64,000 nt of DNA, from the NCBI GenBank assembly GCA_016110215.1, contig JADWQD010000004.1:186001-250000 (forward strand), read 5' to 3'. The position numbers and the translations under genes were made by a program. The notes under the pieces were generated by a model that saw only the letters and a program-made list of their open reading frames with translations, was not told the origin of the DNA and did no database searches. Positions 52,203-63,837 of the stretch are shown here, piece by piece. The stretch comes from Capronia americana. Lineage: Eukaryota > Ascomycota > Eurotiomycetes > Chaetothyriales > Herpotrichiellaceae. Numbering within the stretch: the stretch's first letter is position 1; each line of letters begins with the position of its first letter.

Positions 52203-54523
52203 ATGAACGGCGACATGGAGAAGAAGCGAGACATTAAGAACCACCTCCTCTTTGAGGTTGCAACTGAGGTTGCAAATCGAGGTACGGGCCGGCGTCCGGC
52301 TGTACAGGGTGGTGGCATGTGCTAATTCAGGATAGTGGGTGGTATCTACTCAGTGCTCAAGTCTAAAGCACCAGTCACCACAGCCGAATATGGCGACCGA
52401 TATACGCTCATTGGTCCGCTCAACAAGAATTCGGTAAGCTGTGTTATCCTTGTGTCGAGCTTCAAACTGACATTCGCAGGCCGCGGTCGAAGTGGAAACG
52501 CTCGAACCACCTGCCGGTCCTCTTCGTCAAACCATCGAATCGATGCAAGAACGTGGAATCGAGATCATGTATGGGCGGTGGCTAATTGAAGGCGCACCCC
52601 GGGTGCTCCTCATTAATACAGGAACAGGATACCGGTGGTTGGACGAATGGAAGGGCGACCTATGGTCCGCAGCAGGGATCCCTTCGCCTGCCTCAGATAA
52701 CGAAACAAACGAAGCTATTGTGTTCGGCTATTTGGTGGCATGGTTCTTGGGCGAGGTAAGAACTTGCAGTGAGGGTTTCGACTCTTGACTCTGACACGTT
52801 GCAGTTCATCTCACGCGAAACGGATCGCGCAGTTATCGCTCACTTCCACGAATGGCTTGCCGGGGTAGCCCTCCCTTTGACCAAAAAGCGCCAGATGGAC
52901 CTGACGACCATCTTTACTACCCATGCCACCCTTCTCGGACGATACCTCTGCGCTGGCTCCGTCGACTTTTACAACAACTTGCAATTCTTCGACGTCGATG
53001 CCGAGGCAGGAAAACGCGGAATCTATCACAGATACTGCATAGAACGCGCATCTGCCCATTCCGCCGACGTTTTCACAACCGTCTCCCATATCACCGCATT
53101 CGAGAGCGAGCATCTGCTAAAACGAAAACCCGATGGGGTCTTGCCCAACGGCCTGAACGTGAAGAAATTCTCCGCGGTACACGAATTTCAGAACCTCCAC
53201 TCGGTGCAGAAAGAGAAGATCCATGAGTTTGTGCGCGGACACTTCTATGGCCAACTGGATTTTGACCTTGAGAACACACTTTACTACTTCACCGCAGGAA
53301 GATATGAGTACCGAAACAAAGGTGTGGACATGTTCATCGAGTCACTAGCCAGGTTGAACTACCGCATGCAGAATTCTGGTACCAAGACAACCATCGTGGC
53401 GTTCCTGATCATGCCTGCGCAAACGACATCTCTCTCGGTCGAATCTCTCAAGGGCCAAGCAGTCACCAAGTCCCTCGCCGACACAGTTTCCAACATCGAG
53501 CGAGGCATCGGCCGCAGATTGTTCGAAAGGGCTGTTCATTGGAAGGAAGGCGACCCAATGCCAGATGACAAGGAACTCGTCACTCCTGGCGATCGGGTCA
53601 TGCTTCGACGTAGGATCTTTGCCATGAAACGACATGGCCTTCCACCGATTGTCACCCACAACATGGTAAATGACTCTGAAGACCCGGTCCTCAATCAGCT
53701 TCGTCGAGTCCAACTGTTCAACCACTCCCACGACCGAGTAAAAGTTGTCTTCCATCCCGAGTTTTTGAATTCGGCCAATCCCGTCCTGGCGCTGGACTAT
53801 GACGACTTCGTCCGAGGAACGCATCTCGGTGTGTTCGCCTCTTACTACGAGCCTTGGGGTTACACCCCGGCAGAGTGCACCGTCATGGGTGTTCCTTCCA
53901 TAACTACCAACCTTTCCGGCTTCGGGTGTTACATGGAAGAACTAATCGAGAATTCATCTGATTACGGTATTTACATCGTCGACCGACGCACCAAGGGCGT
54001 CGACGAATCCGTCAACCAGTTAACAGACTACATGTACGAATTTGCCAACAAGAGCCGGAGACAGCGTATCAACCAACGTAATCGCACAGAACGACTTAGC
54101 GACCTTCTGGATTGGAAACGCATGGGTATGGAGTACGTCAAAGCACGGCAGCTTGCTCTCCGACGAGCTTATCCTGGTTCATTCACCGATGCCGAGGACT
54201 TCGATGATTTTATTGGAGGTACCGAACAGAAGATATCCAGACCACTCTCGGTTCCTGGATCACCTCGAGATCGATCTGGGATGATGACGCCGGGTGATTT
54301 CGCATCCCTGCAGGAAGGCAAGGAAGGTTTGAGCACCGAGGATTACATCGCTTGGAGATTACCGTACGTTCAAATTAAGAAGCTGACTTGACAAATGCTG
54401 ACCTATTCCAGTGAGGAAGAAGAGCCCGATGACTACCCATTCCCGCTTACGTTGAAGATGAAGAAGGGGTCCGGGCCCAATTCACCCGCACCCCTTCTTG
54501 GACCAGTCAACGGACTGGTTTGA
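52203..54523 (+). CDS. Glycogen synthase (GT3 family)
   Basis: Five exons (52203-52281, 52336-52433, 52480-52755, 52805-54363, 54412-54523) give 707 aa, close to yeast Gsy2. It transfers glucose from UDP-glucose to glycogen in the cytosol. Family blocks: VATEVANRVGGIYSVLKSKA (acceptor/UDP loop near 20-40, spanning the first splice), AHFHEWLAG, TTIFTTHATLLGRYL, and the catalytic E-x7-E region YYEPWGYTPAECTVMG (near 510). A regulatory Arg-rich helix SRRQRINQRNRTERL (near 588), where glucose-6-phosphate acts in yeast, is present. The C-terminal tail is Ser/Pro-rich (LSVPGSPRDRSG), a likely phosphorylation region. The last exon encodes EEEEPDDYPFPLTLK and keeps frame. Confidence 0.94.
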
Positions 54524-54996
54524 AGTATGCGTGGAAAGGAGACTGTGGGTTTGGATACGACGTTCAACCGGAGGAACAGGGAATGAAGAAGCAGTCCAGA
54601 ATCGGAATGTGCTGCTGCTTCAAGGACAGGAAGAAGTGGGTTGCAAGAGTGACGGATAGGCGAAGAGCGTACCAAAATGTGAACCCAGAATCAATTGCAT
54701 TTGTACGTGGAAGCGTGTTTGTCCAGATGGCAGATGCAGTCAGTGTTATTACCATACTGACAGCTGGTCATCAACCTTTATCTACATTATAACCGCTAGT
54801 TAATCACAACGCACCACCTGCGCATGCCATATGCCGGAAACATACATTATCATCCACTGCTTCGGCCAGTAACACCGGTTCATTTTGATGGGACCCAGAA
54901 CTTCAAGTCGCAAGAGCCTCCGTCCCAACAGCCTTGCACTGTGCTGCATCTTTGGCGGCATAGTACTGTATCTCCGGCGTCCGCGTGCTCGAAATC
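54524..54996. other. Convergent intergenic region
   Basis: 3' regions of glycogen synthase and the Zn2Cys6 gene. No gene is seen. Confidence 0.6.
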
Positions 54997-57266
54997 TCAG
55001 TTCCACCAGCTCGGCACGCTGGGATCCCCAGCCGCGAATGAACTAATGTTATTCCTCCTGACATGTCCAAAGGGATTTCCCAAGACTTCAATCGCAGTTT
55101 GCATGGCCGGAATGACAGCCGCGCGGATCTGCGGCTCTGGCCTCGTCGAAGCCGTCCCAGACAGCGGGTTTTCGAGCAAATTATGGATCCCACTGCGGGC
55201 GCTGGGACGGCCGCTCGCCAGGCGCCGCAAGTCTTGATGTAGAGGAAGCACAATCTCGAGCATTGCTTTCGCGACGCGGTCGGTCTCGCCACACCCTTCG
55301 AGCATGTTGATGCATTCCTGCGAGCGGGCGAGCTGTTCGTCCACACCGGCTCGCTGGTCGTAGAGGAGGCGCATGGCTGCGTCGAAGAGGAGCACGGTGC
55401 AGGCACTAAAGGCGTGGCCGCTTCGGAAGGAAGAGGAGGAACATCAGTGGGAGGTTCTCCGAGGGCGGAGATAGAGGAAGGGATTCTGCCCACTTACATG
55501 CATAGCCAACAACGGCGGAACATATGTCTAGTGTAGCCGAGGGCGTCGAGGAGGTAGACGCACTCTTCGGCAGCGGCGATGCATTGCTGCTCGATGACCC
55601 TACCGTCCTCGTAGCTGCCGTCGAGGGTCCATCGCCTGTTCATGCGCTCCTGGGCCATGGTGACGAGGAGGCGTCGCTGAAGCAGCATTTGGGCGCCGAA
55701 GAACATGACGTGCACGAGGATGAGCGATCGACGGTGCGGCTCAATGAAGACGTTGTCTTGTTCCTTCTTGAGTTCGGCCAGCTTCATCGCCGGGGGCAGG
55801 CTGGCTTGCCAGGCTTGCAGCTTCTGGGCATGGCGACGGGTCAGAGAGAAAATGCCCATTGGCTGGGATTTGTAGACGTCTCGGACAATGCTGGCCATCA
55901 GGAGACCTACGGCGCTGAGTTGCGTTTGGATGCCGTTCTCGGTGGTTGGCTGTGGTTCGGTGATGGGCTGGCAGGTGAACTGCTGCCGTTAGCAAAGAGG
56001 GTCTGGCGCATGCATTATGCATTATGTTGGGCTCACCGCGATTTCCTCATCTGTTATGCCAGGTTGGTATCCGAGGCTCGAGGAAAGCCAGCTGTTACGC
56101 GTCAACATCTACGGCTGAGGTACCACATTCGCGTCTTTTCTTACCATTCCATGAAAACAAATGAGCGATAGACCTTTCGGTATGGCACCCAGAGATCTGC
56201 AGGCATTTGCTCATTCAGGCGAGCCTGACGAGCTATGCTCAGGCCCATTGCTGGGAAGACGTTAGCCTCGTTGGGGGACTCGTTCGAGGGAGACCTACCG
56301 AGCGAATGGCGGGCGCTTATCCTCTTCGTCATGAACGAGTACATGCTCAAGCACAAGATGACTCTCATGCCACGGAGGAAGTGTGCCTCGATGCAATCGC
56401 TGAGGTAAATTGCAGCCGTGTGGTACAAGTTTTCCATGACGGACACGTCAAAGTTGGTGGCGTCGTAGTGACTGCCGATAGCCGTCAAAGCACACAGTTC
56501 ACATAAGGTTGCTTTGTCAACCGGTTCTCGTGGTCGGTATACCCGATTGATTATATCCGTCATCTCGTGCTTCTCATAGATGTAGAAAAGCGTGTAGCTG
56601 CAATTGAAGTAGGCAGTGACGCCATATTGGATCAATCGCTCTGGTGGCAATTCGCCAGCTGTGTAGACGCGTGTGGTCTATCCTAGGTCAGTCTGCTGTG
56701 GACCGCCCCTTCAGCCCTTCTCGTCTCGTGGTTCCTGTAGAGCTCACGGTCCTCAACTTGTCGGGGACACATCATGCGAGCTTACCTCGGCATTGTACTC
56801 GACATCCCTCTCCCGCGATCTGTGCCACTCGCTGAGCACATCAGCAACGGGGAGAGCGCGGCCTGAAGCCGGAGGGGGACGGTTCTGCCGCATTGTCTTC
56901 AAGAGCTCGCGGGCCTCGTCATCAGAGCCCAGGCTCAGCACCGTTATGAGGCTTTCCAGGTTCTTGACCTTCTTTTGCAGGGCGTCGGTCTCATTCGTCG
57001 TGAGCTTACCTTTCCGACGGTCCACCGCGGAGTATATGCAGGTCGTTTCGAGGCGAGAGCATGCTGAGCATATGGGACGTTGGGCATTGCACTAGAACGT
57101 GAGCGGTGTGAGATCGTCCAGACCAGGTGGTGGTTGACTCTACCTTTGACCGTCTGGAGCGACAGGCCTCACAAGCGTGCGAAGTATACTTTCTCTCCGC
57201 TGAGGGAGGAGCAGCCAGAGGTTCTGGGGCTTCGAAGGCTGGGGGACTGGCTGATGGCGGCGCCAT
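54997..57266 (-). CDS. Zn2Cys6 binuclear cluster transcription factor
   Basis: Seven exons (57144-57266, 56786-57091, 56299-56677, 56145-56250, 56037-56091, 55498-55979, 54997-55420) give 624 aa, with all joins in frame. The DNA-binding cluster is split by the first intron, CEACRSRRSK then CNAQRPICSACSRLETTC, giving C-x2-C-x6-C-x6-C-x2-C-x6-C. A short coiled-coil dimerisation element (ALQKKVKNLESLITVL) follows near 85. The middle homology region typical of fungal transcription factors includes YFNCSYTLFYIYEKHEM, RGMRVILCLSMYSF, AMGLSIARQARLNEQ, VYRSFVFMECW and LGYQPGITDEEIA. Nuclear regulator. Its target genes cannot be read from the sequence, and its neighbours are housekeeping genes. Confidence 0.9.
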
Positions 57267-57809
57267 GTTTGGATATCTGTAGTGGCATCATGAGACTTCG
57301 GGCTGAGGGGGGGGCGACGGCAACTTGAAGGAATTCCAATTGCGGGCTCCAGGTCAATTAGGTTTGGAGCAGACATCATGTGCAGCCGTGACCAGACGGA
57401 CTTTGTGCCCTCCATGCACTCCTGCCGCTGCTAGAACCTTAAGGGCCAACCATCTCGGAGGGCTCTGGATATGCAAGAGACCGTGATGATTGACAGAATG
57501 GGAAGTGAACCTGCGCTAAGATCCAACCATCTGGTCGCGACCATGGGCGGTGTCTGCCGAAGGGCGCTAATGGACGGTTAGGTGTCTGTAAAAACCAATC
57601 ACACCCGCAGACATCTGAGAGGGACCCGCTGCGGTACTGGAACTCCGCCGCCGGCGGGGGGGTGCGGGCGACCATTAGGCTTTCACTTGGGCTCCCGGGT
57701 AATTAGTTAGTCTGCAAAATTCTAGCCGCAGTGTACCCAAAGTTTTGGGCCGAAATTCTCTGCGCCAGCAACTCATCTTCACCGCACCGACCACAACCCG
57801 GCATACACG
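57267..57809. other. Divergent promoter region
   Basis: Between the Zn2Cys6 gene and nop2. Only antisense ORFs of low complexity are present. No gene is supported. Confidence 0.6.
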
Positions 57810-59972
57810 ATGGGTGTCGGTCGTCGCATGCGAAAGCAAGGCCCTCCAGCCTCCCTCGAGGAATTAGGAATCAAATTGAAGAGGAAGGCTGGCGCCGACG
57901 AGCCAAGACAGCCTGCAAGAAAACGAAGGAAGTCGGATGAGAAACAGAAGGAAAATGCTCCAAAGAAACTGGTCAATCTAGATCGCACTTTGCGAGACGA
58001 GAATGTCGTCGGCGTCAAGAAGGCAAAGGGGAAGAAGAAGATCGTCAACAACGATGCACAAATAACAGTGCCTCCTCCCTTTCCTATTGCCTCCGAACCC
58101 ATTGACGGGGAGTATGGCGACGAAGAAGATGCAGGTGAGGAGAGTGAGGAGGGTGCTCCCGGAGTTCCTCTGAACAACTCATCGCTGTCCGACCTAGACG
58201 AGGAAGATGATGAGCTAGACGAAGCTGATCTCGACGGCGGAATCTCCGACGACTCCGTCTTTGACTCTGACCTGGACGAAGCGCCGCGTCGCATGTTCTC
58301 CGACGATGAAGACGAGTCTGACGCCGAAGCCAAACTTACCGCAGCGAATATCGAGGGCCTGTCGAGAAAGCTGGACCAACAGCAGGCCCAAGTCGACGCA
58401 GAAGCACAGGAAGAGTTGGAAGATGCCATCCAGACAAACATTGCCACGGACGAAGGGGTGCTGGATTCAGTGACTGCGCAGGGTCTTGCTCCAGACCTGG
58501 GTGTAATTCGGACGAGGATGACAGAAACGATCCGCATCCTAGGCAACTTCTCTCAGCTAGCCGACAAGAACAAGTCAAGAACAGATTACACCGACCAGCT
58601 TCTCTCCGACATTTGCACATATTATGGCTATACCCCGTACCTCGCCGAAAAGCTATTCAACCTGTTCACACCCGCCGAGGCCTTTGCTTTCTTCGAAGCC
58701 AACGAGACGCCTCGACCCGTCGTCCTCCGTACAAACACCCTCCGCACCAACCGCCGCACCCTGGCCCAAGCATTGATCAACCGCGGCGTGGTCCTCGAAC
58801 CGGTTGGAAAGTGGTCAAAAGTGGGCCTCCAGGTATTTGAGGCACCCGTTCCATTGGGCGCGACGCCCGAATACCTTGCCGGACACTATATCTTACAAGC
58901 CGCGTCGTCCTTTCTCCCCGTCATGGCGTTGGCTCCCCAGCCAAATGAGCGCATCCTGGATATGGCTGCCGCTCCGGGTGGCAAGACGACATACATCTCT
59001 GCGCTCATGCGAAACACGGGTGCCGTCTTCGCCAACGATGCGAACCGCCAGCGAGCCAAAGGTCTTATCGGCAACATCCACCGCCTCGGGTGCAAGAACA
59101 CAATCATCTGCAACTACGACGCCCAGAAAGCATTTCCCAAAATCCTCGGTGGCTTCGACCGAGTCCTGCTCGATGCTCCCTGCTCAGGCACCGGCGTCAT
59201 TGGCAAGGACCCCAGTGTCAAGACATCCAAGAACGAGCGTGACTTTCTTGCACTGCCACATATGCAGAAACAACTTCTCCTCGCTGCTATCGACTCGACC
59301 GACCACAACAGCAAGACCGGTGGCTACATCGTCTACTCGACCTGTTCCGTAACGGTGGAGGAAAACGAGGGAGTGGTCCAGTATGTTCTGCGCAAACGAC
59401 CAAATGTCAAGATCGTCGACACTGGACTTGGGACTTTCGGCTCTGAAGGGTTCAAGAGCTACATGAACAAGAAGTTCGATGACAAGATGGTTCTCACGCG
59501 GCGATATTTCCCACACAAAGAAAACGTGGATGGCTTCTTTGTGTGTAAGTTGAAGAAGACGGGGCCGACGCCGAAGAGCACAGGGCAGTCAGCAGGGACG
59601 GCCGATGCTGAGCAGAGAACGGCTGTCCTCGACGGCGAGAAGAAGAGCACGGCCAATGGCGTTGGCGATGAAGAGCACTCGAGTCCTGGTGATGGCTTTG
59701 GCGGCTTCGATGAGGAGGAGGATAAAGAGCGCATTGACAAGGCGGAGAAGAAGTGGTTGAAGTCACGGGGCCTCGATCCAAGAGTTGCGGATCGCAAGAA
59801 AGCAGAGCAAAGTCAGGGAAATAAGAAGAAAGAGAAGTCAAGTGATGTCTCAAGGACCGGAGATGTCGACATTAAAGTCAACCAAAACGGAGAGAAGCAA
59901 AATGGCGGAAAGGTAGAAGGCGTATCGGGAAAGCAAGACAGCAAGAAAAGCAAGACAAAGGGGAAAAAGTAG
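57810..59972 (+). CDS. nop2: Nop2-type 25S rRNA cytosine-C5 methyltransferase
   Basis: Single-exon 720-aa nucleolar protein needed for 60S ribosomal subunit assembly and methylation of a 25S rRNA cytosine. The N-terminal 230 residues are Lys-rich then acidic (nucleolar targeting). The RsmB/NSUN catalytic domain spans about 250-580: a PUA-like YLAEKLFNLFTPAEAFAFF, ETPRPVVLRTNTLRTN, the SAM motif DMAAAPGGKTTYIS (near 388), the motif IV DAPCSGTGVIGKD (near 457) and motif VI YSTCSVTVEENE (near 510), with both catalytic Cys. The C-terminus is a long Lys/Glu-rich tail ending KSKTKGKK. Length and order agree with yeast Nop2. Overlapping ORFs on other frames are shadows. Confidence 0.95.
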   Translation: MGVGRRMRKQGPPASLEELGIKLKRKAGADEPRQPARKRRKSDEKQKENAPKKLVNLDRTLRDENVVGVKKAKGKKKIVNNDAQITVPPPFPIASEPIDGEYGDEEDAGEESEEGAPGVPLNNSSLSDLDEEDDELDEADLDGGISDDSVFDSDLDEAPRRMFSDDEDESDAEAKLTAANIEGLSRKLDQQQAQVDAEAQEELEDAIQTNIATDEGVLDSVTAQGLAPDLGVIRTRMTETIRILGNFSQLADKNKSRTDYTDQLLSDICTYYGYTPYLAEKLFNLFTPAEAFAFFEANETPRPVVLRTNTLRTNRRTLAQALINRGVVLEPVGKWSKVGLQVFEAPVPLGATPEYLAGHYILQAASSFLPVMALAPQPNERILDMAAAPGGKTTYISALMRNTGAVFANDANRQRAKGLIGNIHRLGCKNTIICNYDAQKAFPKILGGFDRVLLDAPCSGTGVIGKDPSVKTSKNERDFLALPHMQKQLLLAAIDSTDHNSKTGGYIVYSTCSVTVEENEGVVQYVLRKRPNVKIVDTGLGTFGSEGFKSYMNKKFDDKMVLTRRYFPHKENVDGFFVCKLKKTGPTPKSTGQSAGTADAEQRTAVLDGEKKSTANGVGDEEHSSPGDGFGGFDEEEDKERIDKAEKKWLKSRGLDPRVADRKKAEQSQGNKKKEKSSDVSRTGDVDIKVNQNGEKQNGGKVEGVSGKQDSKKSKTKGKK

Positions 59973-60177
59973 AGACGATTCAATCGATGCTTGAATCGGT
60001 CAAGGTAGTATGCATGAGATCCTGCTCCTGCCGGCCTTCATAAATGCTGGCGTTTCCTTCGCTCTCTTTCTGGAGGAGTCTGCAGCCCCAGTAGACTTTC
60101 TGCACCGTTGAACCGCCAGGATCCGATCCGGTATGTGTGCGCGAAGAAGCCGCTTTAGGGTTGTATAGCCCTCGTCA

Positions 60178-61245
60178 TTATTGTCGCTTGCTCAACTCCA
60201 CTTGGCCTACTACAGGTAAAGAATCGTCAGTGCTGAAGACCATGCAGATGACCACTTCCCGCACCCACGCCCCTTTCCTCCAACCCACTGATCAGACTGG
60301 ACTAGGTAATGACTTACGAGTCGTCAACTTCCATATCACGCCTCCGGCGATGGCTGTCGCAGCCACGATCACGAAGAGAACGGTGGCGAGCATATAGAGT
60401 AGCCGTCGACGTCGTCTGAGGAACAATCGCCATCGCATCGTAGATCCGTAGCCTGCTGCGTGGATCCTATCGTAGACAGTCTCCGATTCAACCGAACTGA
60501 CGTCGTGTTTCGTCGGAGAGCAAGATGACGAAATATCATGCGCAACGGTCTTGGTTGGAGACGTTCCAGGCGTTGAAGGAACAGGTGTCTGCGATGCCAC
60601 GAGGTTCAGTCCGGATGGGTTGTTTGCCGGCCGGCTTTGGCAGATTGCGCGTTCAAAACTATCCATCGCCCGGAGGGCTCTGCATTCTTCCATCCCCGGA
60701 TTGCCGACGAGACTCGGAGTGAGGAGATTTTGACCCTTCATGCCAAAGTGCGAAGGTAGCAGCTGCACGATGGTGGAGAAATCAAAGTACTCCTCGCCTT
60801 TACCTCTGGGCCCTGCCGGGGTGAACTGCGAAGGGGATGGAGGAACAAGAGTCGAATGTCCACCGTTGAGGGTTGGGCTCCCGTTCGCTGCTGCCCCCAG
60901 TCCCAGGTGTTCCGGAAGTGATGCGAAGACATCTTCTGAAAACCTATACCGGTGAGCGCAATGGTTGGGGGGCGGTAATGGAAGGGCACAAAGCTGTGGG
61001 ATAGCCAGCGGCGATAGAATGACTGTAGGTCGCATGTTCGGCAAGGACGTCTTCGGTCGCGGTGGTCGAGGAGGGGGAGACGAGCATTGGGACGGTGTTT
61101 GGCGCGGAGGGATCGAAGAAGGGTTTGACGAAGTCGAAGTCGAGCGTTTCGTCGCCGCGCTGGCAGACCTGATAGACGAACCGGTTCTCGGCGCACTTCG
61201 TGTCGAGGCCGAGCAGGTGTGCGGCGATGAGTCTTTAGAAGACAT
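60178..61245 (-). CDS. Unknown tail-anchored-like membrane protein
   Basis: Exons 60318-61245 and about 60178-60209 give 319 aa. I recognise no family. The first part is Ser/Pro/Arg-rich and probably disordered. The middle has motifs such as FDFSTIVQLLPSHFGMKGQ and CRALRAMDSFERAICQS, which look structured. A single hydrophobic segment (LYMLATVLFVIVAATAIAGG, about 282-303) follows a basic stretch (RWRLFLRRRRRLL), with only about 15 residues after it, so a C-terminal anchor with the bulk in the cytosol is inferred. The last splice has two adjacent acceptors (TAGTAG), which differ by one codon. Without splicing the frame stops after RKSLPSPV instead. The ATG at 61245 was preferred. An in-frame ORF extends to 61308. 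Confidence 0.65.
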
Positions 61246-62743
61246 CTTGAAGTGTCTCCCCAAGAGAAACTGCTTGATTTCAGTCCTTGCAGGCGATCGG
61301 AAGTACATTCGAGGAACCGAGCCAGGTCATGCGCAAAAGGGGACGAGGTCGCCGCCTCCTCTTAGCTGGCTGGGAAGGCATCACAAGAGCAACAATCAAG
61401 CGAATGTGCAACAGGTTTGTGGGCAGTTTGTGGATGAGAATGGCTCGACGCGATGAGACAGAGTCGCAACCACGAGCAATCGGTCGGTAACACAGCATCG
61501 AGCGTTTCCGACATCAGATTGGTGCCACGAAGTCAACGGATAGGCGCATGGCCCTGTATCGATCTCGGCTGGCAGTTGGCGGGCTGGAGAATGGGGTTGC
61601 AGAAGCTGTGGAATGTTCCTCCGTGCATGACCCTTTCTGCTTGCTCAATGGCTCGGTTTCAATTCATGTTGGTATCGCAACTTGACCTCGGTGTGGGTGC
61701 TTGCAGAGCAGCGGGAATGTGTCCCAAGGCACCGATCTGGTGCCATTCAAGACTGAGAGAAGTCACCATTGGTGTCTCTGCAGAAGTTGTTTATCTTCGC
61801 GGAGGAGACAGCCTTGTAAGGACCGATCATCCGTCCGATGTTGGTCTGAGACTCCAGTCGGATAGGCCGGCGAGAATCTTTACGGCCACGATTGGCTCTA
61901 CACGGTACAAGGAAATGCATGGCCACGGAGAAGTTTTGTGTCGCCAACCAGAAGTTAAGCCCAACAGAGCGTGTCGGCAGCCACATCACTGAAACAGCGT
62001 CTTTGGTGATCGAAAACACAGGCCTTTCCCAACGGAAAATGAATCTTCCGGCCGTGGCTGAGTGGTGTCATGGCAGCCGACTCACAGACTCTTCCAGGCA
62101 ACTTGGATCAGCGGAATGGTCCGTTCTGCTTGATAATGTTCGTACAATAATCGGGGAGACAGAGAAGCCGATAACGTCACGCCACGAACAGCAGAGACTT
62201 ATGGGGAATCAATGAGCACTTCAGATAATGTCGAAGGCGTGGTTGTGGAAGTGAGATCGAGTGCGCGTCCCGAAGGTGGAAGCCGACACGAACAACGACA
62301 GCTTCCGCCGTTGGAAGCGGCGTGCTCGAACTAAACTGGCTTTGGAAAGGTCCTCTTGCTAACTGTTGCTTCCGACGTTTTAGGGACCAGCATGGCGTAA
62401 ACTCAGACGGGCACGGGATCCGATGCAAGGAGTTCGAAGCGGGGTACTAGGGGATTGTGCGGGCGACCTGTTTACGCGAATACTAGTGCTCGATACCTCG
62501 TACGGTGTGGTTCGCATGATGACTGAGGCCGTGGCCCCTAGAGTTGTTTGCCTGGGGCGATGATGGGCTCCACGAAACAGGTGATAGCGATTGCCAATCG
62601 TATTTGAAGGCGCCCAAGACCCTCATTGACGATGTATTCTCCCTTTCACACTTCTCTGCTCGATTTCAACATTCTTCAGCTGTTCCTTTCGTACCTGTAA
62701 CTTGACTTTCCATCTGTGCTACTCTTGACGTCGCTTGTACAGA
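61246..62743. other. 1.5-kb intergenic region
   Basis: Between the unknown membrane-protein gene (minus) and the intradiol dioxygenase gene (plus), so it includes both promoters. ORFs of up to 179 codons (61453-61992) have no domain or convincing start. A tRNA A-box-like match near 62057 was examined and rejected. Confidence 0.5.
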
Positions 62744-63837
62744 ATGGCAGCAAACGGCAACACGAAGACAGGCGCCTCGCGCTTCGACCCCAACTTCACC
62801 CAGAATGTCATCAACGCCATGGGCCCCAAGACATCACCCCGCATGAGGGAAGTCATGACCAGCCTGACAAAACACCTCCATGACTTTGCTCGAGAAATCG
62901 AGTTGACAGTGGATGAATGGACGGAAGGTGTTGCTTTGCTGAACTGGGCTGGCCAGATGAGCAACGACCGAAGAAATGAAGGTCAATTGGTCTGTGATGT
63001 CGTTGGCCTAGAAACGTAGGTCGTATGCTTTGTCGGGGCAGTGTCGATGCTGACCATGGCAGTCTCGTCGACGAGATCACATACAAGAAAGCATCCGAGG
63101 CTACGGATCTGGCTACACAGAGCGCCATTCTTGGTCCTTTCTTCCAGACAGACCACAAGATTCGAAAGAAGGGTGAAAGCGTTATAGAAAAGATGCCAAA
63201 GGATGCTCAGGTGGCATACGTTTATGGCCAAGTCGTGGACGCGACTACTAAGAAGCCTGTTGTCAACGCTTCCATTGATATTTGGGAGGCTTCCACAAAC
63301 GGTGGGTTGAAAAACAACATTTGGAAACTGAACTCAGCTGACTGACACATTTGGCAGGGTTGTATGAGCAACAGGACGAGGAGCAGCCCAAGTCCAACTT
63401 GTGCGGCAAATTCTACACCGACGAGAATGGCGAATACGCCTTTTATTGCCTGAGACCGACGCCTTATCCCATTCCATATGACGGACCGGCGGGAAAACTC
63501 CTACAACTGTTGGATAGACATCCTTATCGGCCTGCACATATCCATTTCATCGTGCGTACCTACCCCGTTGCTGGAAAGATGGCAGCTAACCCTCGAACAG
63601 GTGTTGGCGGATGGATACAAGCCTATCACGACTCAGATTTTCGACAAGAGCAGCAAGTATCTCGATGATGATTCTGTCTTTGCTGTCAAGGACTCCCTCG
63701 TTGTCGAGTTCTTGCCCCGAGAAGGTGACGAGAGGGCAAACAATCAACTAAACTATAACATTCATATGGCTCCGTTGACATCGCAAGGCGAATCGGGCGA
63801 GGCATTGGTGACCACTGGCATGGGCCGAGGATATTGA
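62744..63837 (+). CDS. Intradiol ring-cleavage dioxygenase (catechol/hydroxyquinol 1,2-type)
   Basis: Four exons (62744-63015, 63063-63301, 63358-63551, 63601-63837) give 313 aa. It cleaves catechol or hydroxyquinol between the two hydroxyls using non-haem Fe(III), yielding muconate or maleylacetate-type products. An N-terminal helical dimerisation domain (FTQNVINAMG...EWTEGVALLNWAG) precedes the catalytic sandwich. The iron ligands (two Tyr, two His) fall in PTPYPIPYDGP and HPYRPAHIHF (near 205-232). ILGPFFQTDH is the family entry motif and VYGQVVDATTKKPVVNASIDIW the first strand pair. All exon joins keep frame. Its pathway partner, a dienelactone-type hydrolase, is present but 53 kb away, so no operon-like link is claimed. 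Substrate choice is undetermined. Confidence 0.92.

Noticed and set aside
62050..62135. tRNA-like stretch with an A-box match (TGGCTGAGTGG)
   Set aside because: No convincing B-box (GGTTCGANTCC) follows, and I could not pair an acceptor stem or a clear anticodon arm.
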